Shown here: piece after piece, positions 25,971-35,250 of the stretch
Position numbering within the stretch: the first letter of the stretch is position 1
How the letters are laid out: every line of letters starts with the position of its first letter
Origin: a bacterium
GTDB lineage: Bacteria > Vulcanimicrobiota > Vulcanimicrobiia > Vulcanimicrobiales > Vulcanimicrobiaceae
NCBI GenBank assembly: GCA_028869385.1
Contig: JAGWSR010000074.1
Coordinates: forward strand, 89,982 to 153,981
Direction: 5' to 3'
DNA length: 64,000 nt
Made by a program: the position numbers and the translations under genes
Notes under the pieces: model-generated
Seen by the model: only the letters and a program-made list of their open reading frames with translations
Told to the model about the DNA's origin: nothing
Databases searched by the model: none

Positions 25971-26476
25971 GGGTGCTCCCGACGGAGGAGCACCCGCGCC
26001 CCGCTCGCGAGCGTGATGCCGGCCGCGTCTATGCTCGCGACGCGCGTGGTACCGATTGTATCGCCGACGCCGACGACCTCGACGGAGCCGTCGACCTCGA
26101 CGAGCGCGCGCGAGTAGCGACCGAGCACGACCGCGCGAACGACGACCTGCGCGTTCGCAGCGGATGCCAAGGCGCCCGCATTCGGCGGTAACGCGATCGC
26201 GTCGTTCCCCGACGGACCGAGGCCCGAACGCGACGGCGCGCCCGGAACGTATGCGGAGACGAACGGATCGCGCCGCGGCACGACCGCGGCCCGGCTCGCA
26301 TCGTGCGGCGGGACCGGCAGACCGAGGCGCACCTCGGAGCCTTCCCGCGCCGCATAGACGATCTCGCTCGGCCGCTGGGTCAACGGGAGCACGGCAAGCG
26401 ATGCAACGACCAACATCGCGGAGAGCCTTCCGAGCGACGCGCGTCGCTCGTCATCGATGGCGGGCACGACGATCAT
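25967..26476 (-). CDS. pilP: PilP-like pilus alignment protein
   Basis: 169 aa. One N-terminal membrane helix (about 18-34), a flexible Pro/Ala-rich middle and a small C-terminal beta domain (AVVLGRYSRALVEVDGSVEVVGVGDTIG) like PilP/GspC homology regions. It would link the inner-membrane PilMNO platform to the PilQ secretin. No lipobox is evident, which differs from Pseudomonas PilP. ATGA overlaps on both sides. Confidence 0.75.
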   Translation of the reverse strand: MIVVPAIDDERRASLGRLSAMLVVASLAVLPLTQRPSEIVYAAREGSEVRLGLPVPPHDASRAAVVPRRDPFVSAYVPGAPSRSGLGPSGNDAIALPPNAGALASAANAQVVVRAVVLGRYSRALVEVDGSVEVVGVGDTIGTTRVASIDAAGITLASGARVLLRREHP

Positions 26477-27063
26477 TTGTCCTCCAACTCGGAGAGCGCG
26501 GGAGCGGGGTGAATCGCGACGTGGAGCGTGGCATCGAGTTCCGGCGCACCTGCGCGTCGCGCATCGCGCACTTTGAGTTCGGCGCGTGTGACCTCGATCA
26601 GGACCCGATCCAGGGTGAGCTCGCGCGTGAAGGTCAGAATCGACCGATAGTCGCCCCGCAGGCCGATCTCGAACGGATACGGCGTCGGCCCTGCGGCGAT
26701 CGAATTCGACGCAGAGGTCTGTGCATCGGGATCGAAGCTCGTCAAGCGAACGCCCGCTCCGCGCGCCCGCGCGGCGATCGTTCCGAGCGCCGCCGCGATG
26801 AGCGCACCGCTCGAAGCACGGCCGGCGAGGCGGCGCGCATCGGCGGCGACCTGACTGCGAATCCGTTCGAGCGCACGGCTCCGGCGCACGATCGCATCGT
26901 TGCGTGCCGCGGCGTCATCGAGCGAACGCGCCCGGTCGCGAAGTGCGGCCACGCGCGCGCTCCCCGGAACCCAGATGCCTCCCACGCCGATTCCGAAAAA
27001 CATGACGGCGGTGCAAAGCCACACCGCGCGAGCCAGGGCCACCGGAGAAATGCGCTCCTTCAT
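26473..27063 (-). CDS. pilO: PilO-like inner-membrane alignment protein
   Basis: 196 aa. One membrane helix (about 11-30), a coiled-coil-like stretch (about 37-80) and a C-terminal ferredoxin-like domain (YPFEIGLRGDYRSILTFTRELTLDRVLIEVTRAEL). This is the PilO layout. It pairs with PilN beneath the pilus machine. Overlaps by ATGA with pilN upstream and pilP downstream. Confidence 0.82.
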   Translation of the reverse strand: MKERISPVALARAVWLCTAVMFFGIGVGGIWVPGSARVAALRDRARSLDDAAARNDAIVRRSRALERIRSQVAADARRLAGRASSGALIAAALGTIAARARGAGVRLTSFDPDAQTSASNSIAAGPTPYPFEIGLRGDYRSILTFTRELTLDRVLIEVTRAELKVRDARRAGAPELDATLHVAIHPAPALSELEDK

Positions 27064-27611
27064 CGTGCCGACGAGCCGGTGCCGAGTTCAAACTCGACGG
27101 TATCGCCACGCGCGTCCTCGGCTGCGCGCGCGAGGTGCAGTGACCCGGCGATTCCCGGCTCCGCGGCAAAGGTATGCGCCGCATCGCGCAGCGCTTCGAA
27201 ATCGAGAGCAGCACCTTCGAGCGACGTCGCCTCTCGACTCGTGTCGAAAGACGTCAGCCAGGCCCGCGCGACGAGGTGATTTCCAACATCGGCGATACGA
27301 TCCGCGATGCGTCCACCCGAAGCCCGGATCTCGCGCATCGTCCGATCGAGCGCGATCATCCGCTCCACATCGACGCGCTCGAGGCGCGCCCGCGCGACCG
27401 CCAGACGGCTTTGCTCGAAACGTACGCGCGCCCGCGTCGCAGCGTCGCTTGCGCGGTCGATCCAGGAGTGCTCCAGTACGGCCCACGCACTCACCACGAC
27501 GGTCGCCGTCGCGAGCGCGCAGAGCGGCGTCTTGAGACGCTCGGGTAGTCGCAGCGATCGTGCGAGTTCGAGCCAACGCCACGGTGCATCGTGAACGAAA
27601 TCGAATCGCAT
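27060..27611 (-). CDS. pilN: PilN-like inner-membrane alignment protein
   Basis: 183 aa from the ATG at 27611, which overlaps the pilM stop (TGATG). A short cytosolic N-terminus (MRFDFVHD), one membrane helix (about 27-45), then a coiled coil and ferredoxin-like domain. Position between pilM and pilO and this topology make it PilN. The N-terminus normally holds the PilM-binding motif near INLLP, which is not clear here. Confidence 0.8.
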   Translation of the reverse strand: MRFDFVHDAPWRWLELARSLRLPERLKTPLCALATATVVVSAWAVLEHSWIDRASDAATRARVRFEQSRLAVARARLERVDVERMIALDRTMREIRASGGRIADRIADVGNHLVARAWLTSFDTSREATSLEGAALDFEALRDAAHTFAAEPGIAGSLHLARAAEDARGDTVEFELGTGSSAR

Positions 27612-28564
27612 CACGCGCACCCGTGGAGCGCGAGCCCGGCGGCAAGCGCCCAATCGGGCGCCGCAGCACGGACGACATCGTCGGGATAGGCTTCGCCGCG
27701 TAAGATCTCCGGCACGCGTACCTCTGCCGCGAGACCCGTCGCGCATTCGAGCGTGCGGGTCAGTTCCGCGAGACGCGCGCCGTTGCCGGTGAGCGAGAGC
27801 ACGCTCGCCGCACCGCGAGCGCGGACTCCTTCGACCACGCTGACGAGACGCGACGCGAACGCGCCGACGCTCGCGCGCCCGGCGCCGGCGGTGCCGAGGA
27901 TGCGCTTGCGCTTCTCCGCGATCTCCTCACTGACGCCGAGATCGCTCGCGATCGCATCGGTGACGTCGCTTCCGCCGCTCGGTACGTGCCACGAGCGCGG
28001 CCCATCGTCGAAGAATGCGTGCAGCGTGGCGCGTCGCGTCCCGATATCGAGGACGAGCGACGCTTCGGGAAACGATCGATGCAGCGCGCATCCGTCGAAA
28101 TCGACGGCGACGATGCGCAGACGCGCCGCGCGCGCGAGCGCCACTCTTCGCGCGATCGCGGACTCGCGGGCGGCGCCGAGCAGATAGCGGCCCCCACGGT
28201 CGAACGGATGCACCCGGACGACGAGCCGCTCGCCTCCGTCCCGCAACCCGGGCGTCGACTGCAGCTCGAAGGACGCTGCGCGATGCCGCTCGATCCGGCT
28301 CATCGGCGGCATCGCGACCGCGCGTACGTACGCATCGCCGGCGCCGACGCTGAAGACGCAGCGCCGTTCGCGCGTTCCGAGTTCTTTCAGCATGTCTCCG
28401 ACGAGCGCCGCGAGAGCCGCTTCGTCGCCGGCTTCTTCCGCTAGGTCGCGCGAGACCACGGCGCAGAGGCGCACCTCGCCGCCGCGCGCGCGCTCCAATT
28501 GCGCGATGCGCACGCGTGACGCACCCACGTCGATACCGAGGGGCAGGCTGCGATACTTACGCAT
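27611..28564 (-). CDS. pilM: PilM-like actin-fold pilus assembly protein
   Basis: 317 aa. Actin/FtsA-type ATPase fold: phosphate 1 LGIDVGASRVRIAQLE, phosphate 2 SLVLDIGTRRATLHAF and an adenosine segment VLSLTGNGARLAELT. Cytosolic partner of PilN in the T4P platform. It overlaps pilD upstream by 8 bp and is followed directly by pilN. Confidence 0.85.
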   Translation of the reverse strand: MRKYRSLPLGIDVGASRVRIAQLERARGGEVRLCAVVSRDLAEEAGDEAALAALVGDMLKELGTRERRCVFSVGAGDAYVRAVAMPPMSRIERHRAASFELQSTPGLRDGGERLVVRVHPFDRGGRYLLGAARESAIARRVALARAARLRIVAVDFDGCALHRSFPEASLVLDIGTRRATLHAFFDDGPRSWHVPSGGSDVTDAIASDLGVSEEIAEKRKRILGTAGAGRASVGAFASRLVSVVEGVRARGAASVLSLTGNGARLAELTRTLECATGLAAEVRVPEILRGEAYPDDVVRAAAPDWALAAGLALHGCA

Positions 28565-29162
28565 GCATGCGTTCCCACACGAGCACGCCGAACGCTCCCG
28601 CCGCGAGATAGGGCGCGAAGGCGAGTCGCTGTCCGAATCGCGCGCGCCCGAGCGCGAGCGCGACGAGCGAGACTACCGCGCCTAGGACGAAGGCCGCGCC
28701 GAGCGTCGCGAACGCCGACGCACATCCGACTCCGGCGCCGATCGTACCGGCGAGCTTCACATCCCCGAGCCCGAATCCGCGCCCCCTGGTAGCCATATGG
28801 AGCAACAATGACGCGCTTCCGGCGCTCGCACATCCCAGCAATGCCGCCGGGAACGCACCGGAACACGCGGCAAGCACGAGCAGCACGCCGCACGTGCACG
28901 CGGTCGTCGCGTCGAGGATCAGTCCGTAACCGACGTCGGTCGCCGCCGACACGACGAGCCCCGCCGCCAAACATGCGACCACGAGGGTTGCCGGACCGTC
29001 GGCAAGCGTATACGCGCCAAGTGCGGAGAACGCGAGCGCCGTCGCCACCGTATTCGACCGAAGCGGCAACCCGCGACGCCGCAGCACCAGGCCCGCAATC
29101 GTCGCTTCAACGCCGAGCGCCGCTGCATACGCGAACGCCATAGCCGTGCTCGATACGATCAC
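28557..29162 (-). CDS. pilD: Prepilin peptidase, short A24 form
   Basis: 201 aa from a GTG at 29162. The two catalytic aspartates of A24 peptidases are Asp76 (SAATDVGYGLILD) and Asp134 in GFGLGDVKLAG. Six or so hydrophobic helices. The N-terminal methyltransferase domain with its CxxC pairs is absent, so this form can cleave prepilins but may not N-methylate them. The substrate is likely PilA, encoded three genes upstream. Confidence 0.88.
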   Translation of the reverse strand: MIVSSTAMAFAYAAALGVEATIAGLVLRRRGLPLRSNTVATALAFSALGAYTLADGPATLVVACLAAGLVVSAATDVGYGLILDATTACTCGVLLVLAACSGAFPAALLGCASAGSASLLLHMATRGRGFGLGDVKLAGTIGAGVGCASAFATLGAAFVLGAVVSLVALALGRARFGQRLAFAPYLAAGAFGVLVWERMHA

Positions 29163-29698
29163 GATCCGAGCGTCCGTAGCGCACGCCGCGCGACCGTTTG
29201 CCCGACATCGAGGCGTAGTGCCGCAGTTAAGTATCGACGCGCGCGCCTGCGATCCCCGGCGTGCAAAGCATCGAGACCGGCAAAGACATACGCGCGGGTG
29301 TCACCGTCACTCGCGCCGACGCGAGCGAAATCGGAGGAGGCCGCATCGTAGCGTTTCAGGAGCTGATAGGCGATCGCGCGATCCATGCGCACGCTCGTCG
29401 CATTCGGAACGCGGCGTAAGACGGCCGTCGCGACGGCGATCGCATCTTCGACGAGCGCGCGCCGGTGGCTCACGAACTCCCCAAACGCCAAACGATCCGC
29501 AGCCGTCACGTTCTCGGGATCCAGCGCAAGGGCTCGCCGATAGATCGTTCGCGCATGTGCCGAATCACCGCGATAGGTCAGGTCGTCACCGCGCGTCACC
29601 AACGCCGACGAGAGCGATCCTCGCAAGACGACGCACGCGATCGCAACGGCCACGAGCACGACGGCCGCTCGCCGCGGCGCCTCCACCGCAATCGTCAT
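29159..29698 (-). CDS. Membrane-anchored TPR protein in pilus operon
   Basis: 179 aa from the ATG at 29698. One N-terminal hydrophobic helix (about 10-32) and then three to four TPR-like repeats (RTIYRRALALDPENVTAADRLAFGEF, DRAIAYQLLKRYDAASSDFARVG, RARRYLTAALRLD). Probably a scaffold like PilF/Tgl-type pilotins, which help secretin assembly, but it lacks an obvious lipobox. ATGA overlap with the CcdA-like gene and GTGA overlap with pilD. Confidence 0.65.
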   Translation of the reverse strand: MTIAVEAPRRAAVVLVAVAIACVVLRGSLSSALVTRGDDLTYRGDSAHARTIYRRALALDPENVTAADRLAFGEFVSHRRALVEDAIAVATAVLRRVPNATSVRMDRAIAYQLLKRYDAASSDFARVGASDGDTRAYVFAGLDALHAGDRRRARRYLTAALRLDVGQTVARRALRTLGS

Positions 29699-30318
29699 GC
29701 TAGGAGTCCGTAGTAGGCGCCGAGGGCGAAGGCAAGGCCGCACGAGATCGTTGGAAGTGTCGTTCGCACGAGCGCCGACCCGAGGATGCGTTGCGTGATG
29801 CTCGACGCGCACGCGGCGAGCGCGAGCGGAGCGGCATGCCCGCACGCGAACGCCGCCAGCAGTAGCGCGCGGGCCGCCGGGTCGCGGACGAACGCGCCGA
29901 CCCCTCCGAACGCGAGGAGCAGTGGGGCGCAGCACGGCGAGATTACGAGGGTGGAGGCCGCTCCGAGCAGCAACGCGCCGCCGAGCGAACGCGATGGGCG
30001 CGCGCCGTCGCAACAGCTTCCGCTGCGCTCCGCCGCGCAGAGTCCCCACAGCGACATGCCGATCAAGCTCACGCTCAGCAGCGCGTAGATCAGACGCGAG
30101 TTCGCGAGCGCGGTTGCGAGCAACAGCCCTCCGGTGCCAAGCGCGACGAACCCTCCGATCACGCCGACGACGAAGGCAGCCCCAAGACGCAAGCGCGTGC
30201 GGCGGGACCCGACGCCGATCAATGCAGCGAGCCCGAGATATCGCGGTGCGACGCAGGGTCCGACGCTCGAGAGCAGACCGGCGGAGAAGGCACCGAGCGG
30301 CGCGAGCACGGGGTTCAC
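29695..30318 (-). CDS. CcdA/DsbD-like transmembrane thiol protein
   Basis: 207 aa from a GTG at 30318, whose GTGA overlap with the pilA stop supports this start. Six hydrophobic helices with the CcdA-type membrane cysteines: Cys22 in SSVGPCVAPRYLG and Cys129-Cys130 in VISPCCAPLLLAFGG. There is an extra Cys pair at 102-103. The family carries reducing power across the membrane for cytochrome c maturation or disulfide exchange. Within a pilus operon it may act on the cysteines of exported pilus proteins. That role is my inference. Confidence 0.78.
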   Translation of the reverse strand: MNPVLAPLGAFSAGLLSSVGPCVAPRYLGLAALIGVGSRRTRLRLGAAFVVGVIGGFVALGTGGLLLATALANSRLIYALLSVSLIGMSLWGLCAAERSGSCCDGARPSRSLGGALLLGAASTLVISPCCAPLLLAFGGVGAFVRDPAARALLLAAFACGHAAPLALAACASSITQRILGSALVRTTLPTISCGLAFALGAYYGLLA

Positions 30319-30761
30319 TTCGATGCCGTAAGGCCGTCGGCGGATGAGTATTCGATGTGCTGGCTCCCCGCCGACCCACCGATCGCGCTCATCGTTCCGG
30401 GATCGTGCTGACCCGGACAGACGATCGTGTAGGAGGCATCGCCTGCGGTCGGGTTCGTCGTGGTGTACGTGTACTGACCGGCGGGGTTCACCGGATCCAC
30501 GGGTGTCTGCTTGAGATACGGCGCGAGATTCGCGTCGCTCGCCACGACGGGAGCGGCATTCGCGCTCGGGTAGGCTTCGTGATCGGTCTGATAGAGTTCG
30601 AGTGCGGTCGCGATCTCTTTGAGATTCGCCTCGCACGCGGCCGTCTGTGCCTGCGCGCGCGCTCGAATGAAATTCGGAACGAGTATCGCCACCAAGATTG
30701 CGATGATCGCGACGACCACCATCATTTCGATCAGCGTGAACCCGCGTTCGCCTTCTTCCAT
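30315..30761 (-). CDS. pilA: Type IV major pilin-like protein
   Basis: 148 aa. The short leader MEEGERG is followed by FTLIEMMVVVAIIAILVAIL. Cleavage is expected after Gly7, with the conserved Glu5 of the mature chain at position 12. Two cysteines (in AACEANL and IVCPGQ) could form a disulfide. The globular part resembles GspG/PilA-like pilins (LYQTDHEAYPS, TPVDPVNPAGQY). GAGGAAGAG precedes the ATG. It lies after the sigma factor gene and before the CcdA-like gene. Confidence 0.92.
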   Translation of the reverse strand: MEEGERGFTLIEMMVVVAIIAILVAILVPNFIRARAQAQTAACEANLKEIATALELYQTDHEAYPSANAAPVVASDANLAPYLKQTPVDPVNPAGQYTYTTTNPTAGDASYTIVCPGQHDPGTMSAIGGSAGSQHIEYSSADGLTASK

Positions 30762-30812
30762 CTCTTCCTCGCCTTCAAGGCTATCGTGCCTACGACGAGA
30801 GAGGTGCCCACA

Positions 30813-31484
30813 TCAGCCCGCGCGGTGACACGCGAACGCCGCAAGTTTTTTCAAGACCGCTCGATGCATGCGCGTGACGTGGCGTCGCGAATATCCGAGC
30901 TTGCTCGCGACTTCGCAGATCGGCACGTCGTTTTCGTAGATCTCGCAGACGAGGGTTCGCTCCAGCATCGAGAGTCGCGCGACTGCGTGTGCGATCGCCA
31001 TGCGGTCGATGGTGACGTCCAGGGTATAGGAAAGGTCGGCGTGCTCGCGGACGCCGATCGCATCGACCGAAAGGACGCGTTCGCTCTCGCGATACCGACC
31101 GATCTCGCGACACTCGCCGGGAGTCAAGTCGAGCGCTTCGGCGATTTCGCGATCGCTCGGCTCGGCGCCGCAGCGTTGTGCGAGGTCGGCATGCGCGGCG
31201 CTCCACCGCCGCGCGAGATCGCGGAGGCGGCGTGGGGCACGCAGCAAGCGCTCCGCGTCGCGTACGTGATGCATCAATTCGCCAAGGATATAGGTCCACG
31301 CGAACGCCTCGAACGGCGTGCCGACCTGTGGATCGAATCGATCGGCGGCTTTGATCAGGCCGATTGCGGCAGTCTGCTCGAGATCTCGCCGATCCAGACC
31401 GCCGCGCATGAACTTGCGCGCGGCGCGCGCGCAGAGGTAGTGGTGCGCCTCGACGAGACGGTCGCGCTCCGAACGGTCGTTCAC
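30813..31484 (-). CDS. Sigma-70 family sigma factor in pilus operon
   Basis: 223 aa from a GTG at 31484, overlapping the pilC stop as GTGA. Region 2 (HHYLCARAARKF to MHHVRD), region 3 (about 85-125, REIAEALDLTPGEC) and region 4 with a helix-turn-helix (VPICEVASKLGYSRRHVTRMHRAVLKKL) are all present, so this is a group 3 type like FliA/SigB rather than an ECF factor. Target promoters cannot be told from sequence. It sits between pilC and pilA, so pilus assembly genes and the sigma factor are made from one mRNA. Confidence 0.88.
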   Translation of the reverse strand: MNDRSERDRLVEAHHYLCARAARKFMRGGLDRRDLEQTAAIGLIKAADRFDPQVGTPFEAFAWTYILGELMHHVRDAERLLRAPRRLRDLARRWSAAHADLAQRCGAEPSDREIAEALDLTPGECREIGRYRESERVLSVDAIGVREHADLSYTLDVTIDRMAIAHAVARLSMLERTLVCEIYENDVPICEVASKLGYSRRHVTRMHRAVLKKLAAFACHRAG

Positions 31485-32701
31485 TTGATACTCCCGATGA
31501 TCGAGTAGAGTGGTACGAGGATCGCCGAAACGATCGTCGCGACGACCGCTCCGAGAATGAGCATGACGAGCGGTTCGATCGCGGCTGCCGCGCCTGCCAA
31601 CGCCGCGTCGACCTCGCTATCGTGATTCGTCGCGATCCGCAGGAGCATCGCATCGAGTTCCCCCGTCTCAACCCCGACGTGCATGAGGTGCAAGGCTACG
31701 CTCTCGAAGAGCGCGCTCGCCGCGAACGCATCGAGGAACGGCTCGCCGCGCTGCAGCGCCTCCCGCGCATCCGAGAGCGCCGCCGCATACGGTCCCCGCC
31801 CGATCACCTCGCGCGTCGCCTCGAGCGCGGACATCAACGGCACTCCCGAACGAAGCAAGGTTCCGAGCGTTCGGACCAGACGAGCCGCGTTCGCGAGCCG
31901 CACGATGTGTCCGATGACCGGTAACGCGAGCGGCACGGCGGCGACCGCATCGGCGAGGCGCGGAAGGCGGCGAAGGAGCCCCCATGCCGCCGCCGCAACG
32001 CAACCAAAGGCGCCTGCGGCGATCCATGCCGTGCCCGAACGCAGCCACGATCCGAGCGCGATGAGCACGCGCGTCGTCAGCGGAAGCGAGATCCGTTCGT
32101 CGGCAAACATCGCCGCGAACGTTGGGAGCGTATCGGCCACGAGAAAGAGCACGAGCGCCAACGCCGCGGTCAGCACGACCAGCGGATAGATCGACGCAAC
32201 GAGGGTGCGGCGCCGCAGTTCCTGGTCACATTCGAGCATGGTGGCGATGCGCTCCAAGACATCGTCTAAGCGCCCCGAGAGTTCGCCCGAACGCACGAGC
32301 GTCACCAGAAGCGAAGACCATTCGTGGGGGCGGCGCCCGAGTGCCGTCGACAACGAACTCCCCGATTCGATATCGGCACGTACCGAGGCTAACGCTTCGC
32401 GCAGACGCGCGTCGCGGCACTGTGCGATGCAGACGTCGAGCGCGCGGTGCAGCGCCACGCCGGCTTGCACGAGGGTCGCCAACGAGCGAAAGAGCACGAC
32501 GCGTTCCCGGCGCCCCACGGGCAAGATCGTCGTGACGCCGGTCACGATGCCGCGCACGGAGCGTGCGGGTTCGAGCGAGGTGACGAGTAGGGCTCGCGCG
32601 CGCAAATGTGCGAGAGCCCGGTCGGCGGTCTCCGACGACAACGTTCCGGCGACGAACGCGCCTTCGACGGTGCGAGCGGTGTATCGGTACGCCGCGCTCA
32701 T
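31481..32701 (-). CDS. pilC: Type IV pilus platform protein PilC
   Basis: 406 aa. Two T2SSF domains (about 65-190 and 270-395) with the usual hydrophobic segments and a GxxLxxAL / SGELSGRLDDVLERIA pattern repeated as VGVETGELDAMLLRIA. Polytopic inner-membrane platform that the PilB/PilT motors act on. ATGA overlap with pilT and GTGA with the sigma factor. Confidence 0.93.
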   Translation of the reverse strand: MSAAYRYTARTVEGAFVAGTLSSETADRALAHLRARALLVTSLEPARSVRGIVTGVTTILPVGRRERVVLFRSLATLVQAGVALHRALDVCIAQCRDARLREALASVRADIESGSSLSTALGRRPHEWSSLLVTLVRSGELSGRLDDVLERIATMLECDQELRRRTLVASIYPLVVLTAALALVLFLVADTLPTFAAMFADERISLPLTTRVLIALGSWLRSGTAWIAAGAFGCVAAAAWGLLRRLPRLADAVAAVPLALPVIGHIVRLANAARLVRTLGTLLRSGVPLMSALEATREVIGRGPYAAALSDAREALQRGEPFLDAFAASALFESVALHLMHVGVETGELDAMLLRIATNHDSEVDAALAGAAAAIEPLVMLILGAVVATIVSAILVPLYSIIGSIK

Positions 32702-33738
32702 AGCCTCGCCGCGATCTCGCCGTCGATCTCGCGCCGCGCGAGCAGATCGCCCGCGTGCTGCGCGAAGGTCATCATGCCCTCGTGGCGAGCGGTCATGATC
32801 GCATTGCCGAGCTGATGCACGCGGCCCTCGCGGATCATCGCTCGCACCGCGTCATTCGCGACCAGGACCTCCACGACCGGACGTCGCCCTCCCCCCGGAG
32901 CGCGCGCGACCAAGCGCTGGCAGACGACCGCGGCGAGCGATTGCGCGAGTTGCGCGCGCACGTACGCCCGCTCGGCTCCATCGAAGGCATCCACCACACG
33001 ATCGACCGTCTGTGCGGCGGTACCGGTATGCAGCGTCGTGAGAACCAGGTGACCCGTCTCGGCCGCGACGAGCGCGGCGCGCATCGTCGCCGGATCGCGC
33101 ATCTCGCCGATGGCGATGACGTCGGGATCTGCGCGCAACGCGCCGAGTACGGCGCTCGCGAAGCTCTCGACGTCGCGCCCCACTTCGCGCTGCGTAAACA
33201 TCGAGAGGTCGCTCTCGTGTCGATATTCGATCGGATCTTCAAACGTGACGATGCGGCAGGAGCGCGCGCGCGCGATTTCGGCGAGCAGCGCGGCGAGCGT
33301 CGAGGATTTTCCGCATCCCGTCGGGCCGGCGAGGACGATCAGGCCGCGTTCGCACGAAGCCAGGCGAGCCACCTCCGCGGGCAAGCCCAGTTCGTCGAGG
33401 GACGGTGCGCGAGCGCGAAGCAGGCGTAGGGCGATGCAGATGCCGTCGCTCGCGGTATAGGCGTGGACGCGCACGGCGACTCCGCTTTCGCGATCGCACC
33501 AGACGCCGGTTACGTCGTGCTCCCGCACCAGGGCGCCGCAACGGCGATCGCCGAGCAACGTACGCAGTAAGGCGGCGCTCTCCGCCGGTTCGATGGGTGC
33601 GCCTTCGAGATAGCGCAACCTGCCATGCACGCGCGTCGCCGGTCGCGCGCCCGGAGCGATATGTATGTCCGACGCACCGTCGCGATGCGCCACGTGCAAC
33701 AGATCGCGTAGACGCAAGGGCACCATCGCTTCACGCAT
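32698..33738 (-). CDS. pilT: Pilus retraction ATPase PilT
   Basis: 346 aa from the ATG at 33738, overlapping the pilB stop by 8 bp. A second ATG at 33726 is possible. N-terminal PAS-like domain, then the ATPase with Walker A GPTGCGKSST (138-147), Asp box TFEDPIEY, Walker B DPDVIAIGEMRD (204-215) and TGHLVLTTLHT. PilT family, length normal. It would disassemble the pilus for retraction. A CxxC zinc site, seen in PilB, is absent as expected. Confidence 0.93.
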   Translation of the reverse strand: MREAMVPLRLRDLLHVAHRDGASDIHIAPGARPATRVHGRLRYLEGAPIEPAESAALLRTLLGDRRCGALVREHDVTGVWCDRESGVAVRVHAYTASDGICIALRLLRARAPSLDELGLPAEVARLASCERGLIVLAGPTGCGKSSTLAALLAEIARARSCRIVTFEDPIEYRHESDLSMFTQREVGRDVESFASAVLGALRADPDVIAIGEMRDPATMRAALVAAETGHLVLTTLHTGTAAQTVDRVVDAFDGAERAYVRAQLAQSLAAVVCQRLVARAPGGGRRPVVEVLVANDAVRAMIREGRVHQLGNAIMTARHEGMMTFAQHAGDLLARREIDGEIAARL

Positions 33739-35182
33739 GCGCCATCCCCACGGCGCACACGCGCAGCACCTCGGAGAGATCGGTCGTTCCGCGCACGATT
33801 GCCGCACGCGCGGCGTCGACCATGGGGCGATAGCCACGTTCGCGAGCGGCGCCCGCGAGAACCACCGACGAGGCGCCGGCGCCCACGAGTCGCCGCATGT
33901 CGTCATCGAAGGCCAAATATTCGAAGATGCCGGTACGGCCAGCGTATCCGGCTCCACCGCAGGCCGCGCAGCCCGTCGCGGTATAGGCGCGACTACCGGG
34001 TTCGAGCCCGAGCAGGCGCGCCTCTTGGGGCGCGAGCGCGGTCTCACGGCGACACTCCCGGCAGAGTTTGCGCACGAGGCGTTGCGCGAGGACGCCCGAG
34101 AGCGCCGCCGCGACCGTCGCCCGTGCGACCCCGAGTTCGCTCAAGCGATCGATCGCGCGTCCGGCATCGGGCGCATGCAGCGTCGTCGCGACGAACGTTC
34201 CCGAGAGCGCCGCGCTCGCCGTTTGCGCATCGCGCATCTCCCCGACGACGATTGCATCGGGATCGTGTCGCAAGAACGAGCGTAGCGCGCTCTCGAAGGT
34301 GAGACCGGCGCGCACGTTTACTTGCACTTGCGTCATGCCGGAAACGTACGCTTCGACCGGATCCTCAACCGAGCACAGATGCTGGCTCTCGGTGTTGCGT
34401 TCCGCAAGCGCCGCATAGAGCGTCGTCGTCTTGCCGCTGCCGGTCGGACCGCACACGACGACGAACCCATGCGCTGCCTGCGTAGCCGCGCGCAGCCGCG
34501 CGAGGATCTCGTCGGGTATTCCGAGGGCATCGAGATGTGGAACACGAGCGTGCAGGTCGAGCAGGCGAACGACGAGTTTCTCGCCGCCGACGGTCGGCAT
34601 GGACGACACGCGCGCCTCGACGCTACGCCCCGCGTGCTCGATACGATATCGGCCGTCCTGAGGTTGACGGCGCTCCGCGATGTCCAACGCGGCGAGCACC
34701 TTGATTCGCGATACGACCTGCGCGAACAGGTCGCCGTCGAGGCGTCGACTCTTACGCAACAGTCCGTCCACGCGCAGACGAACGCGCCCGCCGGCGTGAG
34801 CCGGCTCGATATGAACGTCGGAAGCCCCACGCTCGAGCGCCTCTCCATGGATCTCGTCGAGCGCACGCACCGCCGGAGCGGCGTCATCGAACGCTTCGCT
34901 CATAGGTTCGTTCGCAGGAGCGTATGCGGCGCGGATGCGCGCATCGAGCGAGGAGGCGGCGCGCGTTGCGTGTATGCGAAGGCCCGTCTCGGCACGAAGC
35001 GCATCGAGGACGGTCGAAGCGTCGTGCTCGACCTCCACGTAAAGTTCCGCACCGTCGAGGCGATACGGCAGCACACCGAGGCGCAGCGCCGTCGCTTGCG
35101 GGACGCGCCGCAGCGCTTCCGCTGCGGTAGAATGAAACTCACCCGCGGGCAAAGATGCCCGGGGACGTAACGAGAGAGCCAC
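33731..35182 (-). CDS. pilB: Pilus extension ATPase PilB
   Basis: 483 aa from a GTG at 35182, chosen over a TTG at 35236 because GGAG lies 9 nt upstream. An N-terminal GspE-type domain (about 1-95) precedes the ATPase. Walker A is GPTGSGKT (245-252). Walker B is HDPDAIVVGEMRD. A zinc tetracysteine is present as CREC...CAAC near the C-terminus. It powers pilus extension. First gene of the pilus operon. Confidence 0.93.
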   Translation of the reverse strand: MALSLRPRASLPAGEFHSTAAEALRRVPQATALRLGVLPYRLDGAELYVEVEHDASTVLDALRAETGLRIHATRAASSLDARIRAAYAPANEPMSEAFDDAAPAVRALDEIHGEALERGASDVHIEPAHAGGRVRLRVDGLLRKSRRLDGDLFAQVVSRIKVLAALDIAERRQPQDGRYRIEHAGRSVEARVSSMPTVGGEKLVVRLLDLHARVPHLDALGIPDEILARLRAATQAAHGFVVVCGPTGSGKTTTLYAALAERNTESQHLCSVEDPVEAYVSGMTQVQVNVRAGLTFESALRSFLRHDPDAIVVGEMRDAQTASAALSGTFVATTLHAPDAGRAIDRLSELGVARATVAAALSGVLAQRLVRKLCRECRRETALAPQEARLLGLEPGSRAYTATGCAACGGAGYAGRTGIFEYLAFDDDMRRLVGAGASSVVLAGAARERGYRPMVDAARAAIVRGTTDLSEVLRVCAVGMAHA

Positions 35183-35250
35183 ACCCGTTCTCCGTTCGCG
35201 TCGTTCAGTTCTTGCCGGCGCCGCTCGGTCGAGCAAGCGTCCGGAGCCCT

